Notes under the pieces: model-generated | Database searches by the model: none | Seen by the model: the letters and a program-made list of their open reading frames with translations, nothing else | Told to the model about the DNA's origin: nothing | NCBI RefSeq assembly: GCF_004104355.1 | Contig: NZ_RJLM01000003.1 | Coordinates: forward strand, 1 to 64,000 | Direction: 5' to 3' | Source of the DNA: Photobacterium chitinilyticum | GTDB taxonomy: Bacteria; Pseudomonadota; Gammaproteobacteria; Enterobacterales; Vibrionaceae | DNA: 64,000 nucleotides | Translations under genes and position numbers: made by a program | In this document: one piece after another, positions 8,544 to 17,565 of the stretch | Numbering within the stretch: the stretch's first letter is position 1 | Layout: each line of letters starts with the position of its first letter

Positions 8544-10040
8544 TTACAACGTTTGTTTGCTAAAAAAATCAGATGCAACCGTCAGAAAATCTGTGGTGAT
8601 GCCATTCCAATATCGCCAAGTATGGCCACCAGGCGCAGTCTTGTATGTAAAATCAACGCCTTCATTTTTTAACAACTTAACAAGGCTTTCATTGCCGGAA
8701 AAACTAATATGGTCATTAGTACCACAATAGATATAAAGCTCTGGCTCCATGGTGATTTTTTCCGATTGGAATTCAGGATAATAACTCAGATCAAAATAAC
8801 CACTGAGTGGCACAGACAATCCAAAAACATCCTGATGGCGATGCGCTAAATAAAGTGCGCCAAATCCTCCCATAGACCCCCCCGAAATGGCGGTAAATTT
8901 TTTACCCAATTTTATGCGGTATTGACCCCTTACATAGGGAATTAACTCCTCCATAATATGGATTTCTCTGTTGTTCACATACTGACTTTTGTCGCCATAG
9001 GGCATGACTATAATAAATGGTTCAATTGCACCTGCATGAACAAGATTATCCATGAAGTTTTGAACCTTCCCATCTCTTACCCACTGATTTTGATCGCTAC
9101 CATAACCATGAAGTAACAGTAGAAGAGGATAACTTTTGTGGCTATCTTCTGAATAACCCGGTGGCAGATATACAGTAAAAGGACTATTTTCACCAAGAGC
9201 TTTACTGTCAAAATCACTGTTAATGACTGAGCCATGAGGGATATTCGAGTTGACGCTTAATTCCGCAAGTTCTTTCCCTAAAACAATAACCGAATTTAAA
9301 CCGTCAAAGCCATCATCTGTTGTTTTTGGATTGCTTTTATCATATATCCACTGTCCATCTACAACGAATTTATACTGCCAAGCTCCTTGTGGTAAATACA
9401 ACGTCAAAGACCAATTATTGTTTTCTCCTCGCTGCATTTCAAATACATTATCTTGCCAATCACTCATCTCTCCAGCAAGATAAACAGTTTTAGCGTCGGG
9501 AGCTGTTAATGAAAAAGTGTGGGCAATAGTTCCTTCTCTTGGTGATAGCATCGAATTTTTTTCTTGAACTCCCGATTGGATCGACGCCACATTTACCGTC
9601 GCCAAAATAGTGCCATTTATTTTAGTTATGCCTGAACACTCTGTATTACCATCACTCCATTTCCAATCATAACGTCCTTCTATTTTCTGATTCTGAATTT
9701 TGGCAGTCGCAGCAAGATAGGTGGCTACGCCGCCATCAATAGACCAAGGGGGGACATTCCATTTAACATCTGTGCCATCAATCGTACCAGTAGCACCATA
9801 ATTATTTGATAGTTCACACCCTTCCTGGGTGACTGTGAATACCATTGTTTCTTTTTTTCCTGAGCCACCGCATTGTGAGTTGTCAGTATCTGCAATCAAC
9901 TCCCAAGTGCCTGCCACGGAGGAGCAAGCTGATATTGTTGAACCGGGATTAATATAGCTATTACAACCAATCATAACCAAGAGTAACGTTGCGCTAACGC
10001 CCCCAATAAACCGCCTTAATGCTCTATTTTTATTTATCAT
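8544..10040 (-). CDS. Multidomain lipoprotein esterase (esterase D-like, with early-set/CBM48-like domain)
   Basis: Starting at MINKNRALRRF, the product (498 residues) has a lipoprotein signal with the lipobox VMIGC (Cys26). The first domain (about 40-150) contains paired cysteines and resembles a lipocalin-like or beta-sandwich module of unknown role. Residues about 170-255 (FSLTAPDAKTVYLAGEMSDW...YKFVVDGQWIYD) form an early-set carbohydrate-binding-like domain of the CBM48 type. The C-terminal 230 residues are an alpha/beta-hydrolase of the esterase D/Fes family, with the nucleophile in GGSMGG (Ser389) and the likely catalytic histidine in APGGHTWRYW. Such fusions act on ester-linked substrates including acylated sugars or siderophores; the real substrate is unknown. 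The gene appears to stand alone. Confidence 0.85.
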   Translation of the reverse strand: MINKNRALRRFIGGVSATLLLVMIGCNSYINPGSTISACSSVAGTWELIADTDNSQCGGSGKKETMVFTVTQEGCELSNNYGATGTIDGTDVKWNVPPWSIDGGVATYLAATAKIQNQKIEGRYDWKWSDGNTECSGITKINGTILATVNVASIQSGVQEKNSMLSPREGTIAHTFSLTAPDAKTVYLAGEMSDWQDNVFEMQRGENNNWSLTLYLPQGAWQYKFVVDGQWIYDKSNPKTTDDGFDGLNSVIVLGKELAELSVNSNIPHGSVINSDFDSKALGENSPFTVYLPPGYSEDSHKSYPLLLLLHGYGSDQNQWVRDGKVQNFMDNLVHAGAIEPFIIVMPYGDKSQYVNNREIHIMEELIPYVRGQYRIKLGKKFTAISGGSMGGFGALYLAHRHQDVFGLSVPLSGYFDLSYYPEFQSEKITMEPELYIYCGTNDHISFSGNESLVKLLKNEGVDFTYKTAPGGHTWRYWNGITTDFLTVASDFFSKQTL

Positions 10041-10197
10041 ATTCAACCACAATCTATTGTTATTTCTATTATTTAAAATCACCATCCTGAAGCAACCCAA
10101 GTAAAAACTGACGCCCTAACTTGGACATTTCGGATAAAGAAGCATAGCGAAACTTATACTGATGACGATTAGATATCTAGCTATTCTTTTTTATTTT

Positions 10198-10436
10198 CTA
10201 ACCAGATTCTAGTGCTATTCCCGTCGTCTTATCTGCTTCTAGGTAGGCTTCGAAAATATTTCCACCGTTACGATCTAACAAGAAAAAAAACAATGAATCA
10301 CTAGCATAAAGAATGAGATTAAGATTACAAAAATCGGCACTAAACCTAATACATCAAGCTTGAGCAATATAAAGCCAAGTACCAACAGTATTGCTGAAAT
10401 AATTACTATGGACTTACTAGGCACATGTTTTTGCAT
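10198..10436 (-). pseudogene. Small two-helix membrane protein with frameshift at a T8 run
   Basis: On the minus strand an ATG at 10436 opens a frame of 53 codons (stop at 10275) encoding two hydrophobic segments (about residues 9-26 and 29-50). The frame ends just after a run of eight T. If one base is added at that run, the frame continues as LLDRNGGNIFEAYLEADKTT and stops at 10198-10200, giving a credible protein of about 79 residues with an acidic soluble tail. This suggests a homopolymer frameshift: a real mutation, phase variation or a sequencing error. No family is recognised. The ribosome binding site is weak, so the gene itself is tentative. Confidence 0.4.
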
Positions 10437-10941
10437 AGGAAACCTATATACTTCAAAATCTTGTGTAGGCTACTAACAATTAATTGCACATACTTTGATA
10501 TAGTCGGCAAAGATTGAAGCTTATAGACGAGATAAGGTGCATCGCATTAAACTCACCTTATCCGCTGATCTTCACATCAAAAATGCCGAACGCAACGCGT
10601 AATATTGATGACTTTCGAAAAGCTATGGGTGAGTTGTTGCTTTTACCTCTTACAATAACTTATTTAGGGCAAATCCATAAAAACAAAATGTGAATGAGAT
10701 GTTACCCAGCAATAAATGGGGCATAAACGTGCCAGAATAGTATATTTGACACATGTGTGCCTCTGGCACAAGGTAGAACAGAAATATGATAGTGCTTATT
10801 CTCATTTGAGCTTAAAACTAAACTTAACAAGCTTTAGGTTAACGGCTTTCTTCTATGGTAAGTTTCTATATAAATATACTGGCATATAAAAAATTGACAG
10901 TGAGATTGCGTTACACCCAAACAGATTGGAAGAGCTAAATA
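10437..10941. other. Intergenic region upstream of the M42 peptidase gene
   Basis: About 500 bases with no convincing gene. An inverted repeat GATAAGGTG/CACCTTATC (10531-10539 and 10554-10562) has no T-tract. A 36-codon ORF at 10583-10693 is not recognisable. The peptidase promoter is expected in the AT-rich last 150 bases. Confidence 0.5.
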
Positions 10942-12168
10942 ATGAGTATAGAGAACAACACGGAACAGAAACATGCTTGGCAAACCACTATGCCACACGA
11001 CCAGTTTGCGTTTATGAAGAAGGTACTTGCCTCGCCTTCACCAATTGGTTTTGAAGCCGCAATGAGCTATGGCGTGATCAAACCTGAATTTGAATCTTTT
11101 ATGCCAGCCGGTTGGGGGGTTCATCAGTTTAAAGGGAATGCGGGTTTGGTTTTCGATTCTCATCCGGGTCGTGATGACCTAGTTAGCGTGATGATAGTTG
11201 GCCATGCTGACAAAATCCGCATGCAGGTACGAAAAATTGATGACGATGGCAAAGTGTGGATTAACACCGACTCTTTCTTGCCAACAACTCTGATCGGTCA
11301 TGAAGTCAAAGTATTTTGCCAGAACCCGGATGAAGCAAGTAGATTCAAAGTGATTGAAGGGTGCACTGTTGAAGCTCTGGGAGCGATTCACTTCTCCACA
11401 CCTGCTCAGCGCACAGGCGAACAAGGTATTAAACCAGAATCGATTTATCTGGAGCTACACACCCATGGTGAAGATCGTAAAGCACAAGTTGAAGCTTTAG
11501 GGCTACGCCCAGGTGACCCGATTCTTTTAGACCGCCCAATTAAGCATGGTGTTTCTCAGGATACTTTTTATGGTGCTTACTTAGATAATGGTCTGGGTTG
11601 TTTCTCTGTCACTGAGATTGCGCGTTTAGTGGCCGATGAAGGTCTTGATAATGTTCGTGTCCTTTATACCATTGCAACCCATGAAGAGATTGGCCGATTT
11701 GGCTCTACACAGTTAGTGGGTGAGCTTAAGCCAGACGTATTAATTGCAACTGACGTGAACCATGACTACGAAGCAGCGCCGGGAATTGGCAACCGTAAAA
11801 TGAATCCACTGAAGATGGGTGATGGCTTTACCATTGGCCGTGGCTCTGTTACTTCAGAATTTTTAGTTCAGTCTTTAGAAAATGTCTGCCGCGAGCAAGA
11901 CATTCCTTACCAGTTAGACTTCTCTGGTCGTGATATGGGCACAGATGGTATGGCTGCTGCATTAGCCGGCGTTGATAGCGCGGCAATCACCATTGGTTAT
12001 CCAATTCGCAACATGCATACATCGTCAGAGTCTGCACACACGGGTGATCTACTTGCTTCTATCCATGCTCTTGCCGGATTATTACGCCAGTTTAATTCAC
12101 TAAATGATGGTAAGGGTATTACGCGTGATGATCTAAAAAATAGCCATATCCGTCTGGATCACATCTAA
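10942..12168 (+). CDS. M42-family metallo-aminopeptidase (FrvX-like)
   Basis: The 408-residue product looks like a cytosolic di-metal aminopeptidase of the M42/M20-like group. Candidate ligands and catalytic residues are visible in order: the histidine of IVGHADKIRM, the bridging aspartate of GAYLDNGLGC, the glutamate pair of ATHEEIGRFG, the aspartate of ATDVNHD and the histidine of NMHTSSESAHTGD. It has no signal peptide. GGAAGAG stands about ten bases before the ATG. M42 enzymes trim peptides from the N-terminus, often with a preference for acidic or hydrophobic residues. The gene is followed by its own hairpin and convergent with the porin gene. Confidence 0.88.
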   Translation: MSIENNTEQKHAWQTTMPHDQFAFMKKVLASPSPIGFEAAMSYGVIKPEFESFMPAGWGVHQFKGNAGLVFDSHPGRDDLVSVMIVGHADKIRMQVRKIDDDGKVWINTDSFLPTTLIGHEVKVFCQNPDEASRFKVIEGCTVEALGAIHFSTPAQRTGEQGIKPESIYLELHTHGEDRKAQVEALGLRPGDPILLDRPIKHGVSQDTFYGAYLDNGLGCFSVTEIARLVADEGLDNVRVLYTIATHEEIGRFGSTQLVGELKPDVLIATDVNHDYEAAPGIGNRKMNPLKMGDGFTIGRGSVTSEFLVQSLENVCREQDIPYQLDFSGRDMGTDGMAAALAGVDSAAITIGYPIRNMHTSSESAHTGDLLASIHALAGLLRQFNSLNDGKGITRDDLKNSHIRLDHI

Positions 12169-12194
12169 CTCACGGTTCATTCTGAATGACTAAA

Positions 12195-12224
12195 CAGAGG
12201 TGCACAATCGCGCCTCTGGTTGTT
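12195..12224 (+). terminator. Probable terminator after the M42 peptidase gene
   Basis: CAGAGGTGC (from 12195) pairs with GCGCCTCTG (to 12218) with one mismatch or wobble, followed by GTTGTTT. Confidence 0.6.
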
Positions 12225-12319
12225 TACATGTTATCCGTGAGCATTGAATGGGGTATAAAGAGGCTAAACTGAATGGCACCGTGACATTAATATTTAATAA
12301 CTAAACGTATTCAACTAGG

Positions 12320-13564
12320 CTAAATAAAGATTCGTCCTCTCAGCCCAAATACAAAAGCGTTACTCTCACTTGAAAGCAGTGGGTTATTGATCCACTGTAG
12401 ATCCGGTGTTAGCTGAAAGTACTCCCCAAACTGCATGTTATAGAAAACCTCAATAGCCGATTGGTTCTCATCTGTTCCCCAAGCTTCTTTGTTTGCCTGA
12501 CTCCAGTTAACCGCAACACCAACGTTATTATTTGGTGTACCGAGTGCAAAGTAACCAAACCCAGCAGAGACCGAAACATCATAAAGCGCCGCATCACCTT
12601 CAAATGAGAACCCACCGCGTAAAAAAGGCATCAGCTGTGGCGTGGCAAAATAACTCAACGAGTAATTCAAGCCTTGACTTGCAAACGCGCCATGCCTGGC
12701 ACTGCCATCATCATTAAATGTTGCATCGAGATGCCAATAAGTCAGATGAATATTATCTGTATAGATCTGCTCTTGCGAAGCCGTCCAGCCAAGCTCTAAA
12801 GTTGTAAAGTAGTCGTGTTTATTAAACAGAGTATCGAAGCCTTCAAACACATCTTCAATGTCCGATCGGCCATTAGCATCAGCCACACCCGCTACTATAT
12901 AAAAATTGTCGGTGAGCATATGGCCAGCAGAGAGAGACAGTAAACCATCATCAGGCAATCCCATTGCCCCCGCCCCTGTTTGAAAGGCGAGATTAGAAAA
13001 TGCTGTCCATGGGCTAGCCAAAGCGTAAGTATCAACGTAATCAGTCACATCCTGAAAACCAACAATGATTGAGGTTTTGCCGCTATTCAAGCGCTGCTTC
13101 CAGTGAAAATTAGTAAGGCGGCTACCTTGGTCATTAAATGCAGGCTGAATAAGGCCAATATAACCCAAGCCCTCATTACCGCTGAAACCAGAAAGGAAGG
13201 AATAATCTTTCGGTGGATAATCAGAGTAAGCATGCCGGTGTTCAACCTTCCATACCAAGCCCCCCGTATTACCTGTATCACGCCCAATAATATCCCACTG
13301 CCCATAGAAACGAGCCACACCGCCACTGGTGCTAACACGATTACCTTCACTGCCATTGGCCGAATTAAAGCCGACCGAGTTGTAATCGAGACCAAGAGTC
13401 ACCCCCTTTTGCACAAGCCCTTCACGCCACGAGCGTTTCTCCGCGGGCTGCCCTGAGATAGTGTTCTCAACAGAGTCTGGACCTCCGAAATTTGCGGCAG
13501 AAGCAGCAGTTGAAAACAACGATGCAACCAATAGACCGCCACCATAGCTCTTAGTGTGTAGCAT
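12320..13564 (-). CDS. OprB-type carbohydrate-selective outer-membrane porin
   Basis: The 414-residue precursor has a signal peptide (about 1-24, ending AASAAN) and an OprB-like beta-barrel. The sequence WREGLVQKGVTLGLDYNS near the N-terminus and the alternating, aromatic-rich strands to the end are typical of the family. The C-terminus (AFVFGLRGRIFI) alternates hydrophobic residues and ends in an aliphatic residue rather than the usual Phe. OprB porins admit sugars and related polyols. The gene is the last of three minus-strand genes for exported proteins and may be co-transcribed with them (gap 110 bases to the DUF3299 gene). The substrate is unknown. Confidence 0.85.
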   Translation of the reverse strand: MLHTKSYGGGLLVASLFSTAASAANFGGPDSVENTISGQPAEKRSWREGLVQKGVTLGLDYNSVGFNSANGSEGNRVSTSGGVARFYGQWDIIGRDTGNTGGLVWKVEHRHAYSDYPPKDYSFLSGFSGNEGLGYIGLIQPAFNDQGSRLTNFHWKQRLNSGKTSIIVGFQDVTDYVDTYALASPWTAFSNLAFQTGAGAMGLPDDGLLSLSAGHMLTDNFYIVAGVADANGRSDIEDVFEGFDTLFNKHDYFTTLELGWTASQEQIYTDNIHLTYWHLDATFNDDGSARHGAFASQGLNYSLSYFATPQLMPFLRGGFSFEGDAALYDVSVSAGFGYFALGTPNNNVGVAVNWSQANKEAWGTDENQSAIEVFYNMQFGEYFQLTPDLQWINNPLLSSESNAFVFGLRGRIFI

Positions 13565-13674
13565 ACACCTACCCTATCAAATCATGCTTACATTCAAACA
13601 ATGCTCAATACGGTAAAACAACTCGTTATTGCGTATCAATTTGTATTGAGATATCACTCTAAATAAGATTAAAA

Positions 13675-14325
13675 CTATTTATAATCAACTACTTTTGAAG
13701 CATCCAAGCTGTATCCCATCGTTATATTACTGATACCATCTACAATGTAGACATCTTCAGATTTAACAAACGAACTGATGATACCTTCCACCCAAACCGG
13801 GTGTTGAATATTTCTCATCTTGTACCCGCCAGGAAAGGATATCCGGACAATCTGGTTGGCTGGCGGTGGCGGCATATGTATACAAGCACCAGCAACAGGT
13901 ACGAGTAAGAAATCGGTCGTCACCATAGCGTCAGAGAACTCTATTGGCACAAGAAATCCTGGGATTCGAACTTTTTTGCCATCGAACTCAGTGGTGATCG
14001 TTTCAGCCGCTTTTTTTTGCGCTTGTATGTACATTTCTCGTGATTTAAGCAACTCATCAGCATCAACACCTTCGATCTTTAGCTGCTTCTTTATTAAGGC
14101 TATACGCTCTAAATCTCGCGCTTCGCCAGATTGCATTAGTGTGAATATCTTTTGAAGCTGAAGTCGATTTTCATCACTAAGCTCAGGAAGCGTTATCTGA
14201 TTTATTGGTGTTTCTGGCCTTAATTCTTGCCAATCAAGATCAATGGGGGCACTAGCGTTGCTGTATAAAGGTACAAATGCGAATAGCAATGGAATTAGCT
14301 TGTTCAAAACTACACACCCTTTCAT
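13675..14325 (-). CDS. Exported DUF3299 protein
   Basis: I place the start at MKGCVVLNKLIPLLFAFVPL, which gives an N-terminal signal peptide ending near SNASA; the longer ORF to 14373 lacks such a start. The 216-residue product carries a DUF3299 domain (about residues 105-215), with the marks KVRIPGFLVPIEF and LVPVAGACIHMPPPPANQIV. The function of DUF3299 is unknown; family members are periplasmic or lipoproteins and often sit near metal-related or ABC transport genes. The cysteine-histidine pair in GACIHMPPPP is a possible metal site. The gene follows the amidohydrolase gene by about 80 bases on the same strand. Confidence 0.85.
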   Translation of the reverse strand: MKGCVVLNKLIPLLFAFVPLYSNASAPIDLDWQELRPETPINQITLPELSDENRLQLQKIFTLMQSGEARDLERIALIKKQLKIEGVDADELLKSREMYIQAQKKAAETITTEFDGKKVRIPGFLVPIEFSDAMVTTDFLLVPVAGACIHMPPPPANQIVRISFPGGYKMRNIQHPVWVEGIISSFVKSEDVYIVDGISNITMGYSLDASKVVDYK

Positions 14326-14407
14326 CAAGCTCTGCATCATCAAACTCGGTGTCATCAAATCCACTCTCAACAAACACTGAAGTCACGGTACTTAAAGAAA
14401 GATTCAC

Positions 14408-15799
14408 CTAGAGAGTATTCTTATAGATCACACCATCTTTCATGATGAGCTTAATCGTCTCAGGGCTCTCTGAACGCTTCTCTGCACCAAACCACTTATC
14501 ACCAGTACCGACCACTGAAAAGTCACTTAATGGGTTGCCCTCGAGCAAAAGGATATCTGCGTAAGCACCAGCTTCAATCACACCCAATTTTGCTTGAGGG
14601 TATGGGTTAGTAAAATCACCAGTCAGCTTTGTGATTTCTCCACCGACTGACGTCATAGTCTTCAAAGATTCGTAAGGCCCAAAGAAATCATTGTTTAAGT
14701 GTTTTTCGTAAGCAATCTGAATATTACATGCATCGACAGAGCCAACGCAGTCAGTCTGGAATCCACGCTTAACCGGGCACTTCTTCATGTTTGGTATGTA
14801 ATTTTTAAACGTTTCAGTCGCTGATTTCGCTTTCGCCAGACTAGAAGGAACATTTTTTACTGCAGGAATGTCTAAAAGACCAGGATCAAATGCTGTCAGG
14901 TTCGTAGTTATATATGCCCCTTTTTCATTCATTTTTTCGGCTATTTCACAATCAAAAGCGAAGCCATGCTCAATGGACATTACACCAGCATCGAGAGCGC
15001 TAAGAATCGCTTCCTTACGGTAAGAGTGAGCCATCACATAACTGCCATAACTTTCAGCAACCGCAACTGCTGCCTCAATTTCTTCAGGGGAGCCAGCCAG
15101 AAGCTGCCAAGGGTCAAATGCAGATACAACGCCACCAGACTGCATGTATTTCAGCTGCGTTGCCCCCATGCGAAAATTGTTTCGGGCGTATTTTTTAACC
15201 TCAGCAACACTGTCAACTTCTTGCGAGAGGTTTAGGCGGCCAAAATTAGTTTCTGTACCAACAGGGGCCGAGTAGTTTGCAAAATCGGCGTGACCACCGC
15301 GAGTGCCCAGAAATGCACCCGATGGATAGTAACGTGGACCTACAATCTCTCCTGCATCAATAGCTCTCCTCAAACCACCGTTTGCACCACCAGCATCACG
15401 CACAGTGGTGAACCCTTGCATCAGATACATCTCAGCCATTCGGGTGCCATGGATGGCAAAGTCTTCCCAGGTCTTATCGGCCTCCATCGCTGGCAGGTTC
15501 GGCCCCATTAACATCAAGTGAGCATGGTTTTCAATAAAGCCAGGAGTGAGGGTTTTGCCCGTACCATCAATGACAGTCGCGTCGTCTCGAGCATTGATTT
15601 TCTCAGCGGAAATGATTTTGATGATATTCCCTTCAACCAAGACATGATGATTTTCAAACAGCTTATTTTCAATTCCATTAAATATATCGACATTCATAAA
15701 AACAATTTGGTTTACTGGTTGCTCAGTAGGTGGCTTTTCTGTCGCAAAAGCCACTGAGGTCATCATGCTAAGCGTAGATGTAAGAATAACCTTCTTCAT
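14408..15799 (-). CDS. Exported metal-dependent amidohydrolase (prolidase-like)
   Basis: The 463-residue protein has a signal peptide (MKKVILTSTLSMMTSVAFAT), so it acts in the periplasm. The amidohydrolase-superfamily metal ligands are visible: NHAHL (His92 and His94), a histidine in VMAHSYRKEA, one in SIEHGFAFD, and an aspartate in QTDCVGS, which takes the place of the usual GTD motif. The region ITKLTGDFTNPYPQAKLGVI and then GAYADILLLEGNPL closes the fold as in prolidase-like (Xaa-Pro or N-acyl-amino-acid hydrolase) members. Several cysteines around residues 345-365 are probably disulfide-bonded. It is first of a possible amidohydrolase-DUF3299-porin unit. The substrate cannot be told from the sequence. 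Confidence 0.85.
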   Translation of the reverse strand: MKKVILTSTLSMMTSVAFATEKPPTEQPVNQIVFMNVDIFNGIENKLFENHHVLVEGNIIKIISAEKINARDDATVIDGTGKTLTPGFIENHAHLMLMGPNLPAMEADKTWEDFAIHGTRMAEMYLMQGFTTVRDAGGANGGLRRAIDAGEIVGPRYYPSGAFLGTRGGHADFANYSAPVGTETNFGRLNLSQEVDSVAEVKKYARNNFRMGATQLKYMQSGGVVSAFDPWQLLAGSPEEIEAAVAVAESYGSYVMAHSYRKEAILSALDAGVMSIEHGFAFDCEIAEKMNEKGAYITTNLTAFDPGLLDIPAVKNVPSSLAKAKSATETFKNYIPNMKKCPVKRGFQTDCVGSVDACNIQIAYEKHLNNDFFGPYESLKTMTSVGGEITKLTGDFTNPYPQAKLGVIEAGAYADILLLEGNPLSDFSVVGTGDKWFGAEKRSESPETIKLIMKDGVIYKNTL

Positions 15800-16210
15800 T
15801 TAAACCCCTATAATAATAAGTTTTATCGTCATTGGCATAATGCCCATATATTTGGGCAATATAGCGTTGTGACCTCAACAGGAAGTTAAGCCCACGCTTA
15901 TAATCTTGTCAACATTATGCAAAAACAATAGATTTAAATATTTACATTTAGTCCTATACACTCCAAAAATTAACATTCACCTCTCATTTAACATCCAGCA
16001 AATAATATAAATACTTTTCACACACCGTAGTAGTATATAAGAATCAGTTAAATACAGTATTACAGGAAAGGAATTAGAAGCGACCAATAATGTCCAGGCA
16101 AATGGAAGATAGCGATCAAGTATCTGCATGTGTCCTCAACTTGTTATTCTAACCTTACAAACAAGATTATCAAAATCGAAAAGTTAAACTAAATAAGACG
16201 AATAATTTAA
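15800..16210. other. AT-rich intergenic region, no gene seen
   Basis: About 410 bases of AT-rich sequence upstream of the amidohydrolase gene. A short inverted repeat (TGCCCATATATTTGGGCA, 15840-15857) lies about 40 bases before the amidohydrolase start and could be an operator. Nothing else is recognised. Confidence 0.45.
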
Positions 16211-16228
16211 GGGAGCAAATAGCTCCCC
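16211..16228 (-). terminator. Short hairpin downstream of the DUF6765 gene
   Basis: GGGAGC pairs with GCTCCC across the loop AAATA, ten bases downstream of the stop codon on the minus strand. The U-tract is weak, so termination is only likely. Confidence 0.45.
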
Positions 16229-16237
16229 ACTCATAAC

Positions 16238-17317
16238 CTAAGCGATGCAGATATCATATTTCGGAAGAACATCACGAACGACCTGAAGCCTGAATGTTTT
16301 CAAAGCATCATGAAAGAGTTTCCAATCAGAATCTAAAAAACTTTCATTGTATTTATACTCAACAACATCATTAAGCATTGGAATAGATGTACCTCTACCA
16401 CGAGCCTTATATTTCCAACTTTCCTTACCACTTGTGATAAAAGTTAGCTCTATTGGATCGAAGTTAAAGTGACCTTCTGCTATTAATTTCAACCACTTCT
16501 TGTGACGTTCCTCACCATCATCATCGGTTATGGTCTCAAAGACAGTTCTGATTCTATTTAAATCGTCAGAAGGCATATGATCTTGCCGATCAATCTGCAT
16601 CTCATCATCTCCTGAAAGGTAACACTTAATCACTTTATACATATGATTTGCAGCGTCAGTGAAGATCTCGGTGTTGTCTCTCGCAACCATCTCACCCAGT
16701 CCGTTAGTATATGACCATTTTACATACGGTCTATCAGGAAATGAGAGTGCAGGACCATGGCCAAGCGGAGAAACCGAAGAAACACTCCAGGTCGCAATCC
16801 CATCCTTTACTCTTTCAAGCAAACTACTAGACTCCGATTCAATATCCTCAACTTCATTAATCTCATGAGAAACACCAGCAAATCCCTGATGAGCAAAGGT
16901 ATCTGCATAAACATGCATTGCTATTCCCATCAAATGTAGCCCAAACTTTTCATTTCGATGCTTCGCTGCGACCTTTAGCATGTCATGCGCAACATAGCTG
17001 TTGGGTTTACAAACTAACTTTTTAATAAAACTCCCATCTGGATTTTCTCCTGCCGGTAAACCATCATTACCCAGGAGGAAATGAAAAGGAATCCATGCCA
17101 AATGGTTGGCCATTGCATTGGAATTACGATAATCAATCATCTTATGTGCTGATGAAATCCGAGAATACATTGCACCATTCTTGAATTTAACCGGAGCTGA
17201 GTTCACCGCCTCATCTACATATTGTGCACAATATGCAAGCTTCTCAGCATCTCCATGCGGCATCCCCGCTATTCTTGCTACAACATAAGTTAATGTATGA
17301 TGTCCATCTATTTGCAT
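16238..17317 (-). CDS. DUF6765 family protein (zinc-dependent phospholipase-like)
   Basis: The start at 17317 is set by an AAAGGAG eight bases upstream. The 359-residue product opens with MQIDGHHTLTYVVARIAGM, which is the DUF6765 signature, and carries candidate metal ligands: His6/His7, a DEAV motif at 35-38, His79, and the HxxxDxxxH run in HVYADTFAHQGF (His135, Asp139, His143). This histidine/aspartate pattern resembles bacterial zinc-dependent phospholipase C. There is no signal peptide. The biological role is unknown. It lies downstream of the CYTH-domain gene on the same strand, with a 250-base gap, so co-transcription is possible but not certain. Confidence 0.7.
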   Translation of the reverse strand: MQIDGHHTLTYVVARIAGMPHGDAEKLAYCAQYVDEAVNSAPVKFKNGAMYSRISSAHKMIDYRNSNAMANHLAWIPFHFLLGNDGLPAGENPDGSFIKKLVCKPNSYVAHDMLKVAAKHRNEKFGLHLMGIAMHVYADTFAHQGFAGVSHEINEVEDIESESSSLLERVKDGIATWSVSSVSPLGHGPALSFPDRPYVKWSYTNGLGEMVARDNTEIFTDAANHMYKVIKCYLSGDDEMQIDRQDHMPSDDLNRIRTVFETITDDDGEERHKKWLKLIAEGHFNFDPIELTFITSGKESWKYKARGRGTSIPMLNDVVEYKYNESFLDSDWKLFHDALKTFRLQVVRDVLPKYDICIA

Positions 17318-17565
17318 CGCAAGTTCTCCTTTAATTAGAATCACTTGCTAAGGCTACCCCTTTAGCTGTTTATTTCTTATACAGCGGTCTCAATTCTTGA
17401 ATACAGCTGATTTATATATACAGCAGATATATGTAGCAATAACATTAGGCATGTGTGGATGTATTGGTAAGATAACTATGAACTGAAGTGCCAGTAGTGA
17501 GAATAATAGTGTTATTCGAATAGAGCCAGAAGGGATGATCCGTTTAAAAAACCATAATCTTTTTA

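Noticed and set aside
10531-10562. Inverted repeat considered as a terminator
   Set aside because: No T-tract on either side and no gene ends next to it.
10583-10693. A 36-codon ORF on the plus strand
   Set aside because: No recognisable family, no ribosome binding site and no conserved context.
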